Below, piece by piece: positions 1-5,548 of a stretch of 6,201 bases of DNA. The stretch spans positions 1 to 6,201 of the forward strand of contig CAMBSA010000126.1 of assembly GCA_945869935.1 (NCBI GenBank). The letters are read 5' to 3'. The stretch is from Bordetella parapertussis (GTDB lineage: Bacteria > Pseudomonadota > Gammaproteobacteria > Burkholderiales > SG8-39). Position 1 is the first letter of the stretch; each line of letters begins with the position of its first letter. Under the pieces are notes generated by a model, which saw only the letters and a list, made by a program, of their open reading frames with translations, made no database searches and was not told the DNA's origin. The translations under genes were made by a program, and so were the position numbers.

Positions 1-184
1 CGTCCGGGTCGCGGACGTAGGCGAGGTGCAGCGGGACAGGCCGGCCCGCGCGCAGCCCGGGCGGCTCCTCGATGGAGGTGGCGCCGTGCGCGATGGCCGT
101 GGCATGGAACTGCAGCACCTGCTCGGCGGAACTGCACTTGAACCCCACAGTGGCGCCATTGGCGACCCGCCCATGCCTCGGCGG
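1..184 (-). pseudogene. VOC (glyoxalase-fold) family protein, C-terminal part, N-terminus lost, runs off left edge
   Basis: Reading the minus strand leftward from about position 184, the frame gives a segment with RHGRVANGATVGFKCSS, then AEQVLQFHATAIAHGATS, EEPPGLR, and LAYVRDPD at the window edge. This is the usual C-terminal half of a VOC-superfamily protein, where GNG-tVgFkc, AfHaaaiahGgt, PGLR and YvrDPDGNkl follow one another. The fold supports metal-dependent isomerases, dioxygenases and resistance proteins, so a reaction cannot be assigned. The reading frame stays open to a stop near 308, but upstream of about 184 the residues no longer resemble a VOC domain. There the DNA reads instead as an IS91-like transposase on the other strand. 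I infer that the N-terminal half was removed by insertion or deletion at about 180-205. No start codon or ribosome binding site is visible. The last residues lie outside the window. Confidence 0.72.
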
Positions 185-202
185 CACGATTCTTCGAGCA
201 AT

Positions 203-346
203 GCGCAGTGTGGCGGCGAATTCAGGATCATCGCCGCAATTGAAGAGCCTGGGGTGATTGTCAGGATACTCGCGCACCTGGGCTTGCCTGCCCGCGCGCC
301 GTCGCGCTCACCAGCGCGGCCGCTCGCGCTCTTCCAGGCGGCCTGA
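203..346 (+). pseudogene. IS91-like transposase, 3'-terminal fragment
   Basis: The frame ending at the TGA at 344-346 encodes about 47 residues, starting AQCGGEFRIIAAIEEPGVI, continuing VRILAHLGLPARAP and ending in ALFQAA. A CGG zinc-ribbon remnant, then IaaIeePgVI-rILaHLGLP, then a proline/alanine/arginine-rich tail is the typical C-terminus of IS91-type rolling-circle transposases. The upstream residues in this frame (26-202) do not resemble a transposase. The first Cys pair of the zinc ribbon and the whole catalytic HUH/tyrosine domain are absent. It directly abuts the broken VOC gene on the opposite strand, so the element is itself truncated at its 5' side. It cannot be functional. The family assignment rests on motif recall only. 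Confidence 0.72.
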
Positions 347-506
347 TACTCAAGGCGAGAACGGCTCTGCAACGGGGCCGACGATCCCGCGCGGCCTGCG
401 CTCGCGTATAGCGATCAGCGTGCGTCGAAATCGGTCTCGACGGGTCGCCGCAGAGGCCAATAAAGCCGCGGGAGGAGGAAAGCTTTCACCAACCACCAAG
501 CGACTT

Positions 507-554
507 ACCGCTTCCCGGCCTGGTGATACGGCCGCGGATGGCGAAAAAAGCGGT
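507..554. repeat. 7-bp perfect inverted repeat with a competing hairpin, near the inferred IS end
   Basis: ACCGCTT at 507-513 is the reverse complement of AAGCGGT at 548-554. The 34-nt space between them holds two GGCC tetranucleotides that could pair internally. The left arm can instead pair with the sequence just upstream: AAGCG at 498-502 and CGCTT at 509-513, with a six-base loop. Such mutually exclusive hairpins close to a presumed transposon end fit an IS91-type origin or terminus, but short inverted repeats arise easily by chance in high-GC DNA. Confidence 0.35.
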
Positions 555-564
555 TTGAATTACC

Positions 565-570
565 TATACT
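565..570 (+). promoter_or_regulatory. Possible outward -10 box (TATACT) at the IS junction
   Basis: TATACT at 565-570 differs from the sigma-70 -10 consensus by one base and lies in a locally AT-rich patch within otherwise GC-rich DNA. No good -35 hexamer is found 16-18 bp upstream; the sequence there is GCGAAA-like. If active, it would read into the amidohydrolase remnant and on toward the hydrolase gene starting at 755. Confidence 0.2.
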
Positions 571-708
571 CGCTGCCCATGCCCGAGGACACCGGCCTGC
601 CCTTGCGCTCCAAGGTGCAGAACACCATGCACGCCTGCGGCCACGACACGCACACCGCGATGCTCGCTTCGGCGGCGAAGGCGCTGTGCGCGCGATGCGA
701 CACATTGG
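571..708 (+). pseudogene. M20-family amidohydrolase (hippurate hydrolase-like), internal fragment
   Basis: The forward frame encodes LPMPEDTGLPLRSKVQNT, then MHACGHDTHTAMLASAAK and ALCARCDTLAG. This matches the segment around the first metal-binding motif of M20D amidohydrolases (hippurate/IAA-amino-acid hydrolase type), where the Cys and His of ACGHD bind metal. Homology starts abruptly at LPMPED, without the usual LRADMDA lead-in, and stops after LAG. The expected FQPAEE segment carrying the catalytic glutamate does not follow. About 45 of an expected ~390 residues remain, so the product would be inactive. It is sandwiched between the IS remnant and the hydrolase gene, consistent with an IS-associated deletion that removed both ends of the gene. 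Confidence 0.82.
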
Positions 709-754
709 CGGGTGCCCCGGCAGCAGGATTGTTCGGGCATTGCGTGACGACAGC

Positions 755-2359
755 ATGACCACGCCGGCATCGGACGCGAGCGAACTCACGGCCGAAATCG
801 CTTGGCGCCGGCCACCGTCAGTGCGGCGCGCTTATGCGGCGGGTCGCTTCGGGCAGCTTCACTACCGGATTGCAGGCGAGTCCGCGTCGCAGCGGGCTCC
901 GGTGCTGTTCATTCACGCGAGCCCCACCTCCGGCCGGCACTTTGAACCGGTGCTCGCCGAACTGGGAATAGATCGCGTAGCGCTTGCTCCGGACACCCCC
1001 GGTTTCGGCGACTCGGATGCACCCGCCTCGCCGCCGGAGATCGACGATTACGCTGCGGCGCTGGGCGAATTCGTGCTCGGTCTCGGCCTGGATCGCGTCG
1101 ACGTGGTCGGCTATCACACCGGCAGCAAAATCGGCTGCGCGCTCGCCCTGCAGCGGCCCGGCCTGGTGCGCCGGCTGGCATTCGTCTCGACCTCGATCTA
1201 CACCGCGGCAGAACTGGAGGGGCAGCGGCGCGACTTCGCGGATCCCGGCGTGCCGCGCGACGGCTCTCACATTGCGGCGCGCTGGGCGTTCCTGAACCGC
1301 TGGTGCAAGCCGGATATCCCGCTCATCGTGCGGCACAAGGCGGTCGCGGAGTATCTGAAGTCCGGACCGCTCGCGCACTGGGGCCACCGAGCGGCGTTCA
1401 ACTATGCGCATGCGGAGCATCTGCCGAAGCTCCCGCATCCGGTGCTGGTGTTCAATTTCGACGACGACCTGCGGTTGCCCACGTCGCGCGCGGCGCAATA
1501 CTTGCGCAACGGCCGGCTGCTGGATCTGCCTTGGGCGCACGGCTCGATCGAGGTGCACGCCGCCGAATTCGCGCGCCAGCTGCGCGAGCATTTCGATTCG
1601 CCTGACCGCGCGACTTCAGGCGGAGCCCCCTCAGCGCCGGTACCCACCGCCGGGCCCGCGCGATCGACCGCCTTGCACAGGCAGTTTTTCCACCACGGCG
1701 GCGCGCTCGTCCATCTGCAGGAAACCCGGCCCGCGGTGGATGACCGCCCGCCTCTGCTTTTGTTGCACGCGACGCCGAACTCAGGTCGTATGTTCGAGGC
1801 CCTGCAGCCGGAGATCGGCCGCGACCGGCGCACGCTCGCGATCGACCTGCCGGGGCACGGCGAGTCCGACGCGCCTGCAACTCCGCCCTCGATCGAGGAT
1901 TACGCGGGCATCGCGGCGGCCAGCATCGCTGACCTGGGCTTGGAGAAGATGGACGTGCTGGGCATCGATGCCGGCGCGCAGGTCGCGATTGAACTCGCGC
2001 TGCGCCATCCCGCCCTGGTGCGCCGTGTGCTGCTGGCCGATGCGCCGGAGGTGCCTCCGGAGGCGCGACCCACCGCACATGCCGCCAATCCGCTTCTGGT
2101 CCTGCTGCCCGATGGCTCCCAGGACGTCGAGCGTTACCGCGCTCTGCGCGCAGCCACCCCTGAGCGCGTTCCCGACCCGGTCGTCGCGCGCGATTTCGCC
2201 GAAAGCCTGCGTGGCGGGCCGATGGCCTGGTGGGGCCGTCGCGCGGCGATCGACTACGACCTGCGCGCCAGGAAGCGGCTCCTCAGGGAAGCTGCCATTG
2301 AACTGCGAGCCCCTGCTGCGCTCGACGCTGCGGCAGTGCGCCGGGCCCTTGACGCTTGA
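755..2359 (+). CDS. Tandem double-domain alpha/beta-hydrolase, non-serine nucleophile elbows
   Basis: The 534-residue product holds two alpha/beta-hydrolase domains in tandem. Domain 1 (about residues 24-283) has the oxyanion-loop motif HASP at 54-57, DTPGFGDSD at 80-88, elbow GYHTG at 119-123, acidic DDD at 236-238 and a C-terminal WAHG with His262. A Pro/Ala/Gly-rich linker (282-305) leads to domain 2 (306-534), with HATP at 338-341, LPGHGESDAP at 365-374 and elbow GIDAG at 403-407. The elbow position therefore holds His121 in domain 1 and Asp405 in domain 2 instead of Ser. Asp is the nucleophile in haloalkane dehalogenases and epoxide hydrolases; His would be unusual. Domain 2 diverges after about residue 510 and lacks a counterpart of the acid and His found in domain 1. 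No signal peptide is seen, so it is probably cytoplasmic. I chose the ATG at 755 because the earlier in-frame start lies inside the amidohydrolase remnant; 755 has no clear Shine-Dalgarno. The substrate is unknown. Confidence 0.82.
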   Translation: MTTPASDASELTAEIAWRRPPSVRRAYAAGRFGQLHYRIAGESASQRAPVLFIHASPTSGRHFEPVLAELGIDRVALAPDTPGFGDSDAPASPPEIDDYAAALGEFVLGLGLDRVDVVGYHTGSKIGCALALQRPGLVRRLAFVSTSIYTAAELEGQRRDFADPGVPRDGSHIAARWAFLNRWCKPDIPLIVRHKAVAEYLKSGPLAHWGHRAAFNYAHAEHLPKLPHPVLVFNFDDDLRLPTSRAAQYLRNGRLLDLPWAHGSIEVHAAEFARQLREHFDSPDRATSGGAPSAPVPTAGPARSTALHRQFFHHGGALVHLQETRPAVDDRPPLLLLHATPNSGRMFEALQPEIGRDRRTLAIDLPGHGESDAPATPPSIEDYAGIAAASIADLGLEKMDVLGIDAGAQVAIELALRHPALVRRVLLADAPEVPPEARPTAHAANPLLVLLPDGSQDVERYRALRAATPERVPDPVVARDFAESLRGGPMAWWGRRAAIDYDLRARKRLLREAAIELRAPAALDAAAVRRALDA

Positions 2360-2530
2360 GCGGCTGGCGGCGACAGCTTAAGGTGCCGTTCACGCCTGCG
2401 TGCTTGGAGAAACGACCCGCCTCCAGGCCGGAAGACATAGCGAACGCTGCATGCTTGCCCACCAAGGAGGAATCTAGAATGCTAGTTGGCCCACGGAAGA
2501 GGTTCCCTTGCCAATGCGGGAGACACATCC
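2360..2530 (+). promoter_or_regulatory. Intergenic leader with two ribosome-binding-site-like stretches
   Basis: This 171-bp gap precedes the reductase. It contains a near-perfect Shine-Dalgarno AAGGAGG at 2464-2470, eight bases before an ATG at 2479. That ATG opens an arginine-rich 79-codon frame (2479-2718) that overlaps the reductase out of frame and looks like a shadow. The reductase frame has a TAG at 2483-2485, so the strong site cannot serve an in-frame reductase start there. The reductase ATG at 2531 has its own weaker GGGAGA at 2518-2523, seven bases upstream. I see no convincing -35/-10 pair and no U-tract terminator after the hydrolase. The gap may hold the promoter for the reductase-Bug pair. 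Confidence 0.4.
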
Positions 2531-3574
2531 ATGAGCGTCACGATCTACGGCTCGGGTGCGATCGGCGGCATCATCGGCGCCTTTGCGGCCGATGCGGGCG
2601 AAGACGTGCTGTTTGTCGACAAGGCGGCCGAGCATGTTGCGGCCATGAATGCGACCGGACTGCGCATCAGCGGCGCGAGGACGCTTCAGATCAGGGCGAA
2701 AGCGGTCCTGCCCAGTGACCTCCAGGCCCCCCTGGGTCTCGTTTTCCTTGCCGTGAAGTCCCAGGATACGCAAGCCGCCCTTGACACCATCGCGCCACTC
2801 GCCGGTCCGGACACGGTGGTGGTGTCGCTGCAAAACGGCATGAATCCGCCTGTCATTGCCAGGCGTCTTGGCGAGGCGCAGGTGGTGGGGGCCTTCGTGA
2901 GCTTTCCCGCCGACTGGCAGGGCCCCGGCCATATCGAGCAGGGCGGGTCCGGCAACATCTGGATCGGCGAGCTCGACGGTCGGACCAGCGAGCGCCTGGC
3001 GCGGATCCGGACGCTCCTTTCGCATTCCGTGACCGCGCACATCACGGACGATGTCATCGGATTTCTCTGGTCGAAGCAGATCGACTGCTCGCTGCTTTTC
3101 GCGCAGACGGTCGGCGACCAGACCTTCGCCGACACGTTCGGCACTGCTCGCTACCAACCGGCCCTGACCGCGCTCGTTGGCGAGGGCGTTGGCGTGGCGC
3201 TCGCCGCAGGCGTGAAGCTCGGGTGCTTCGGCGCCTTCGAGCCGCTGAAGCTCCGGCCGCGCACGCCCGCCGAGGAGGCGGAGGCGCGCGCCGTGCTGAA
3301 CCGCTTCGCCGAGCAGACGCGCAGTCAGATCAAGGTGCGCTCGGGCCCGTGGCGTGACCTCGCGGTGCGCAAGCGCCCGACCGAGGTCGACCACATGGTG
3401 GGCTGGGTGATCGGTGAGGGGCGCAGCCGCGGCATCGCGCTGCCCCTGAACGAAGCGCTGGTGCGCCAGGTGAAAGAGCTCGAGAATGGCACGCGCCTGC
3501 GGGGCCTGCACAATCTCGACGAGCTGGAGGCTCTGCGCGCCCGGTTATACCCGTCGTCCATGGGTCCTCATTAG
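2531..3574 (+). CDS. Ketopantoate reductase (ApbA/PanE) family NAD(P)H-dependent oxidoreductase
   Basis: The 347-residue protein starts with a Rossmann dinucleotide-binding motif GSGAIGG at 7-13. AVKSQD at 74-79 and LQNGMN at 100-105 follow, both signatures of the 2-dehydropantoate 2-reductase family. The C-terminal helical domain carries WSK at 180-182, matching the catalytic Lys region, and SGPWRDLAVRKRPTEVD at 271-287, whose Ser and Glu match the substrate-binding residues of the family. At the position where E. coli PanE has Asn four residues after the Lys, this protein appears to have Cys186, and it is longer than the usual ~300 residues. It is therefore probably a PanE-like reductase of another 2-oxo acid rather than the pantothenate enzyme. 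The ATG at 2531 is preferred because the Rossmann strand begins immediately after it and GGGAGA precedes it. It ends 18 bp before the Bug gene, implying cotranscription. Confidence 0.88.
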   Translation: MSVTIYGSGAIGGIIGAFAADAGEDVLFVDKAAEHVAAMNATGLRISGARTLQIRAKAVLPSDLQAPLGLVFLAVKSQDTQAALDTIAPLAGPDTVVVSLQNGMNPPVIARRLGEAQVVGAFVSFPADWQGPGHIEQGGSGNIWIGELDGRTSERLARIRTLLSHSVTAHITDDVIGFLWSKQIDCSLLFAQTVGDQTFADTFGTARYQPALTALVGEGVGVALAAGVKLGCFGAFEPLKLRPRTPAEEAEARAVLNRFAEQTRSQIKVRSGPWRDLAVRKRPTEVDHMVGWVIGEGRSRGIALPLNEALVRQVKELENGTRLRGLHNLDELEALRARLYPSSMGPH

Positions 3575-3592
3575 AGAAGGAAGGGAATCGAC

Positions 3593-4558
3593 ATGCAAAT
3601 CGTAAAGATCCTGGTCGCTGCGTTGCTGGGGTCCGCAGCGCTGCCGGGTGTGTCACAGGAAGCGTATCCCGCCAGGCCGGTCAAAATCATCGTCGCTTAC
3701 CCGGCTGGCGGCGCGAACGACATCGTGGCGCGCACCATCGGGCAGGAGCTGGCGCAGGATCTCGGCCAGCCGGTGGTGATCGAGAATCGCGGCGGCGCTG
3801 CAGGCACCATCGGCGCCGACGCCGCGGCGAAGTCGGCGCCCGACGGCTATACGCTCTTCATGGCGGCGGGCGCGCACACGCTTGCGCCGAGCCTGCACGT
3901 GAAGCTGCCGTACGACATCGTCCAGGATTTCCAGCCCATCAGCCTCGCCGCCCTCGGCACCTATCTGCTGGTGGTCCATCCGAGCGTGCCGGCGAATTCG
4001 GTGAAGGAACTGATCGAGCTGGCGAAGGCGAAGCCCGGCGCGCTCAACTTCGCCTCTTCCGGCGCGGGCGCGCCGCCGCACCTCGCCGGCGTCCTGTTCC
4101 AGAAGCTCGCCGGCGTGACGCTCAACCACGTTCCGTATCGCGGCGACACGCCGGCGATCACCGACTTGATCGCCGGGCAGGTGCAACTCGCCTTCCTCTC
4201 GATCCAGCCGCTGATCCCGCAGGTGAAGGCCGGAAAACTGCGCGCGCTCGCGATCACCAGCGGCAGGCGCTCCTCCGCCGTACCCGAGCTGCCGACGGTC
4301 GCGGAGTCGGGCTTGACGGGCTATGACGTCGGAACCTGGTGGGGGTTGCTTGCGCCGGCGAAAACGCCGCGGCCCATCGTAGACCGTCTCGCCGCGGCGA
4401 TGCGCAAGGCGACCGCGGTTCCCGCGGTGAAGGAGCGGTTCGCCGCCGGCGGCAATGCGGCGCAAAGCAACTCGCCGGAGGAGTTCGCCGCGATGATCAG
4501 GTCCGAAGTCGGCCGCTATCGGGAGCTCGCGGCTGCGGCGGGCGTGAAGCCGGAGTAA
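3593..4558 (+). CDS. Bug/TctC-family tripartite tricarboxylate transporter substrate-binding protein
   Basis: The 321-residue product has a Sec signal peptide: MQIVK, a hydrophobic stretch through residue 19, and likely cleavage near 21-22 just before EAYPARPVK. The mature part shows the Bug hallmarks in order: YPARPVKIIVAYPAGGAND at 25-43, the NRGGAAGTIGA ligand loop, APDGYTL, the NFASSGAGAPPHLAG stretch, HVPYRGDTPA, and VPELPTVAESGL near the C-terminus. Length matches the family (~320). Bug proteins capture organic acids, amides or related solutes in the periplasm, either for TctAB-type transporters or for sensing. No membrane subunit is encoded in the window, which is common for Bug genes. 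A strong purine-rich site AGAAGGAAGGG at 3575-3585 lies seven bases before the ATG. The gene follows the reductase by 18 bp, suggesting the pair acts on the same or related compounds. The ligand cannot be predicted from sequence. Confidence 0.95.
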   Translation: MQIVKILVAALLGSAALPGVSQEAYPARPVKIIVAYPAGGANDIVARTIGQELAQDLGQPVVIENRGGAAGTIGADAAAKSAPDGYTLFMAAGAHTLAPSLHVKLPYDIVQDFQPISLAALGTYLLVVHPSVPANSVKELIELAKAKPGALNFASSGAGAPPHLAGVLFQKLAGVTLNHVPYRGDTPAITDLIAGQVQLAFLSIQPLIPQVKAGKLRALAITSGRRSSAVPELPTVAESGLTGYDVGTWWGLLAPAKTPRPIVDRLAAAMRKATAVPAVKERFAAGGNAAQSNSPEEFAAMIRSEVGRYRELAAAAGVKPE

Positions 4559-4574
4559 CGAACGCCGGACCCTT

Positions 4575-4591
4575 GCGCGCGCGGCGCGCGC
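4575..4591. terminator. GC-only hairpin between convergent genes, possible bidirectional terminator
   Basis: The 43-bp gap between the convergent Bug and deacetylase stops contains alternating GC sequence able to form a 7-bp stem (4575-4581 with 4585-4591) and a three-base CGG loop. There is no T-tract on either side, so it is not a canonical intrinsic terminator. The location between two converging stop codons is the main argument. Confidence 0.35.
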
Positions 4592-4601
4592 CAGCGGGCT
4601 T

Positions 4602-5441
4602 TCAGCCTTTAAACGGCGCCCTCTTGTCGTACTCCATCGCGGCCTCCTCCATGGTCACCAAGATCCCGCCGCCCTCGGCGACCGCCTTGAGCAGCTTCTC
4701 CAGCGCCATCATGCGGTGGCCGCGGCCGATAACGTAGGGGTGCAGCGTATAGGTGAGCACGCCCCAGTCGAAGTTCGCCTTCATGTACACGAAGTCGTTG
4801 ATCCAGTTCTCGATCACGTGGTTCGCGTTCATGAGCCCGGGCATCAGCTGGGTCTCCAAGCGCAGGAACTCGAAATGCGGGAAATCGTCAAGGCTCCAGG
4901 CGATCGGCAGCTCAATGAGCTTGGTCGGCTTGCCGAAGACGAGTGGCTTCTCGATCTCGATCACATCGCCCTGCCGCACGCGGTAGGGCGTGTAGTCGTC
5001 GCCCATGAGGCTGCTCTCGTACAGGAAGCCGTGCTTGAGCAGCAGCGGCAGCGTGTGCGGCGACAGGTCCCAGGACGGCGACCGATAGCCGCGCGCGTAG
5101 CTGCCGGTCAGCTTCTTGATGGTCTCGTTGCCGCGGATCAGGTTCGCTTCCTCCTGCTCCCGCGTCATCTTGTTGGGCGGAAGGTGCGTCCAGCCGTGGT
5201 GGCCGATCTCGTGCCCCGCCTTGAGAATCGCCTCGTTTTGCGCCGGGTAGGTCTCGATCGTGAATCCCGGGCTGAAGAAGGTGCTCTTGATGCCGTACTT
5301 CTTCAGCAGGTCGAGGATGCGCGGGATGGCCACCGGGCCGAACTCGCCGCGCGAGATGTAGTTCGGGGTCGTGAGCCCGCGGGCCATGAGCCCGGACATC
5401 GCATCGAAATCGAAAGTAACGCAAACGAGCAGGCGCGCCAT
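4602..5441 (-). CDS. Polysaccharide deacetylase-fold hydrolase (HpPgdA/PuuE-like), cytoplasmic
   Basis: The 279-residue protein has the NodB/CE4 fold as found in Helicobacter PgdA and PuuE-type enzymes. TFDFD at 9-13 supplies the metal-binding Asp13. GHEIGHHGWTH at 76-86 gives the HxxxH pair His82/His86. GYRSPSWDLS at 118-127 is the third motif, SLDDFPHF lies at 183-190, and LHPYVIGR at 233-240 is the C-terminal His-Pro motif typical of this clade. FSPGFTIETYP at 56-66 and LLLKHGFLYESSLMGDD at 133-149 also match. Family members hydrolyse C-N bonds, such as N-acetyl groups or allantoin-type amides. There is no signal peptide or transmembrane segment, which favours a cytoplasmic small-molecule substrate over cell-wall glycan; this is inference. 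The ATG at 5441 is preceded by an AAAAAGGAAA ribosome-binding stretch. It is convergent with one Bug gene and divergent from another. Confidence 0.9.
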   Translation of the reverse strand: MARLLVCVTFDFDAMSGLMARGLTTPNYISRGEFGPVAIPRILDLLKKYGIKSTFFSPGFTIETYPAQNEAILKAGHEIGHHGWTHLPPNKMTREQEEANLIRGNETIKKLTGSYARGYRSPSWDLSPHTLPLLLKHGFLYESSLMGDDYTPYRVRQGDVIEIEKPLVFGKPTKLIELPIAWSLDDFPHFEFLRLETQLMPGLMNANHVIENWINDFVYMKANFDWGVLTYTLHPYVIGRGHRMMALEKLLKAVAEGGGILVTMEEAAMEYDKRAPFKG

Positions 5442-5548
5442 GTGAGGTTTCCTTTTTGCGGATCGGTGAAAGTGTACAGGCCGGCACTCGGCTTTGGGGG
5501 CCGGCTTATGGTAGTTTCGAACCCTTGCGGACTCCCCCGGAGGCGACC
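5442..5548. promoter_or_regulatory. Divergent intergenic region between deacetylase and second Bug gene
   Basis: This 107-bp region must contain signals for both divergent genes. GGCCGGC occurs twice (5479-5485 and 5499-5505). Because GCCGGC is self-complementary, the copies could form a stem with a 14-nt loop or act as a repeated operator. A TTCGAA palindrome lies at 5516-5521. GGAGG at 5539-5543 is the ribosome binding site of the Bug gene; AAAAAGGAAA on the minus strand serves the deacetylase. I find no convincing sigma-70 -35/-10 pair on either strand. Confidence 0.4.

Larger units (their letters stand above)
347..570 (+). mobile_element. Probable non-coding end of the IS91-like element
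   Basis: This is about 220 bp between the transposase fragment and the M20 amidohydrolase fragment, with no credible gene. The open frame across it (258-758) joins transposase-shadow, non-coding and amidohydrolase sequence and matches no family as a whole. Amidohydrolase homology begins abruptly with LPMPED at about 571, so the element's outer boundary is inferred to lie near 570. The last 70 bp can form hairpins (see the inverted repeat at 507-554), as subterminal regions of IS91-type elements often do. I cannot identify a GTTC or CTTG target tetranucleotide at the boundary, so the exact end is unproven. Confidence 0.38.

Noticed and set aside
26..202. N-terminal part of the open frame that ends in the transposase tail
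   Set aside because: This stretch reads convincingly as a VOC domain on the minus strand and shows no transposase features on the plus strand.
258..758. 166-codon frame spanning the IS end and the M20 fragment as one gene
   Set aside because: Only residues from LPMPED to LAG match a family. The upstream part overlaps the transposase fragment in another frame and non-coding IS sequence, so the frame is accidental.
1404..2381. 325-codon forward frame overlapping the hydrolase
   Set aside because: Arg/Cys/Ser/Trp-rich translation typical of an out-of-frame reading of a GC-rich gene. The hydrolase motifs lie in the other frame.
2474..3511. 345-codon minus-strand open frame opposite the reductase
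   Set aside because: Arg/His/Ala-rich composition with no family features. The opposite strand encodes a full PanE-like protein with conserved motifs.
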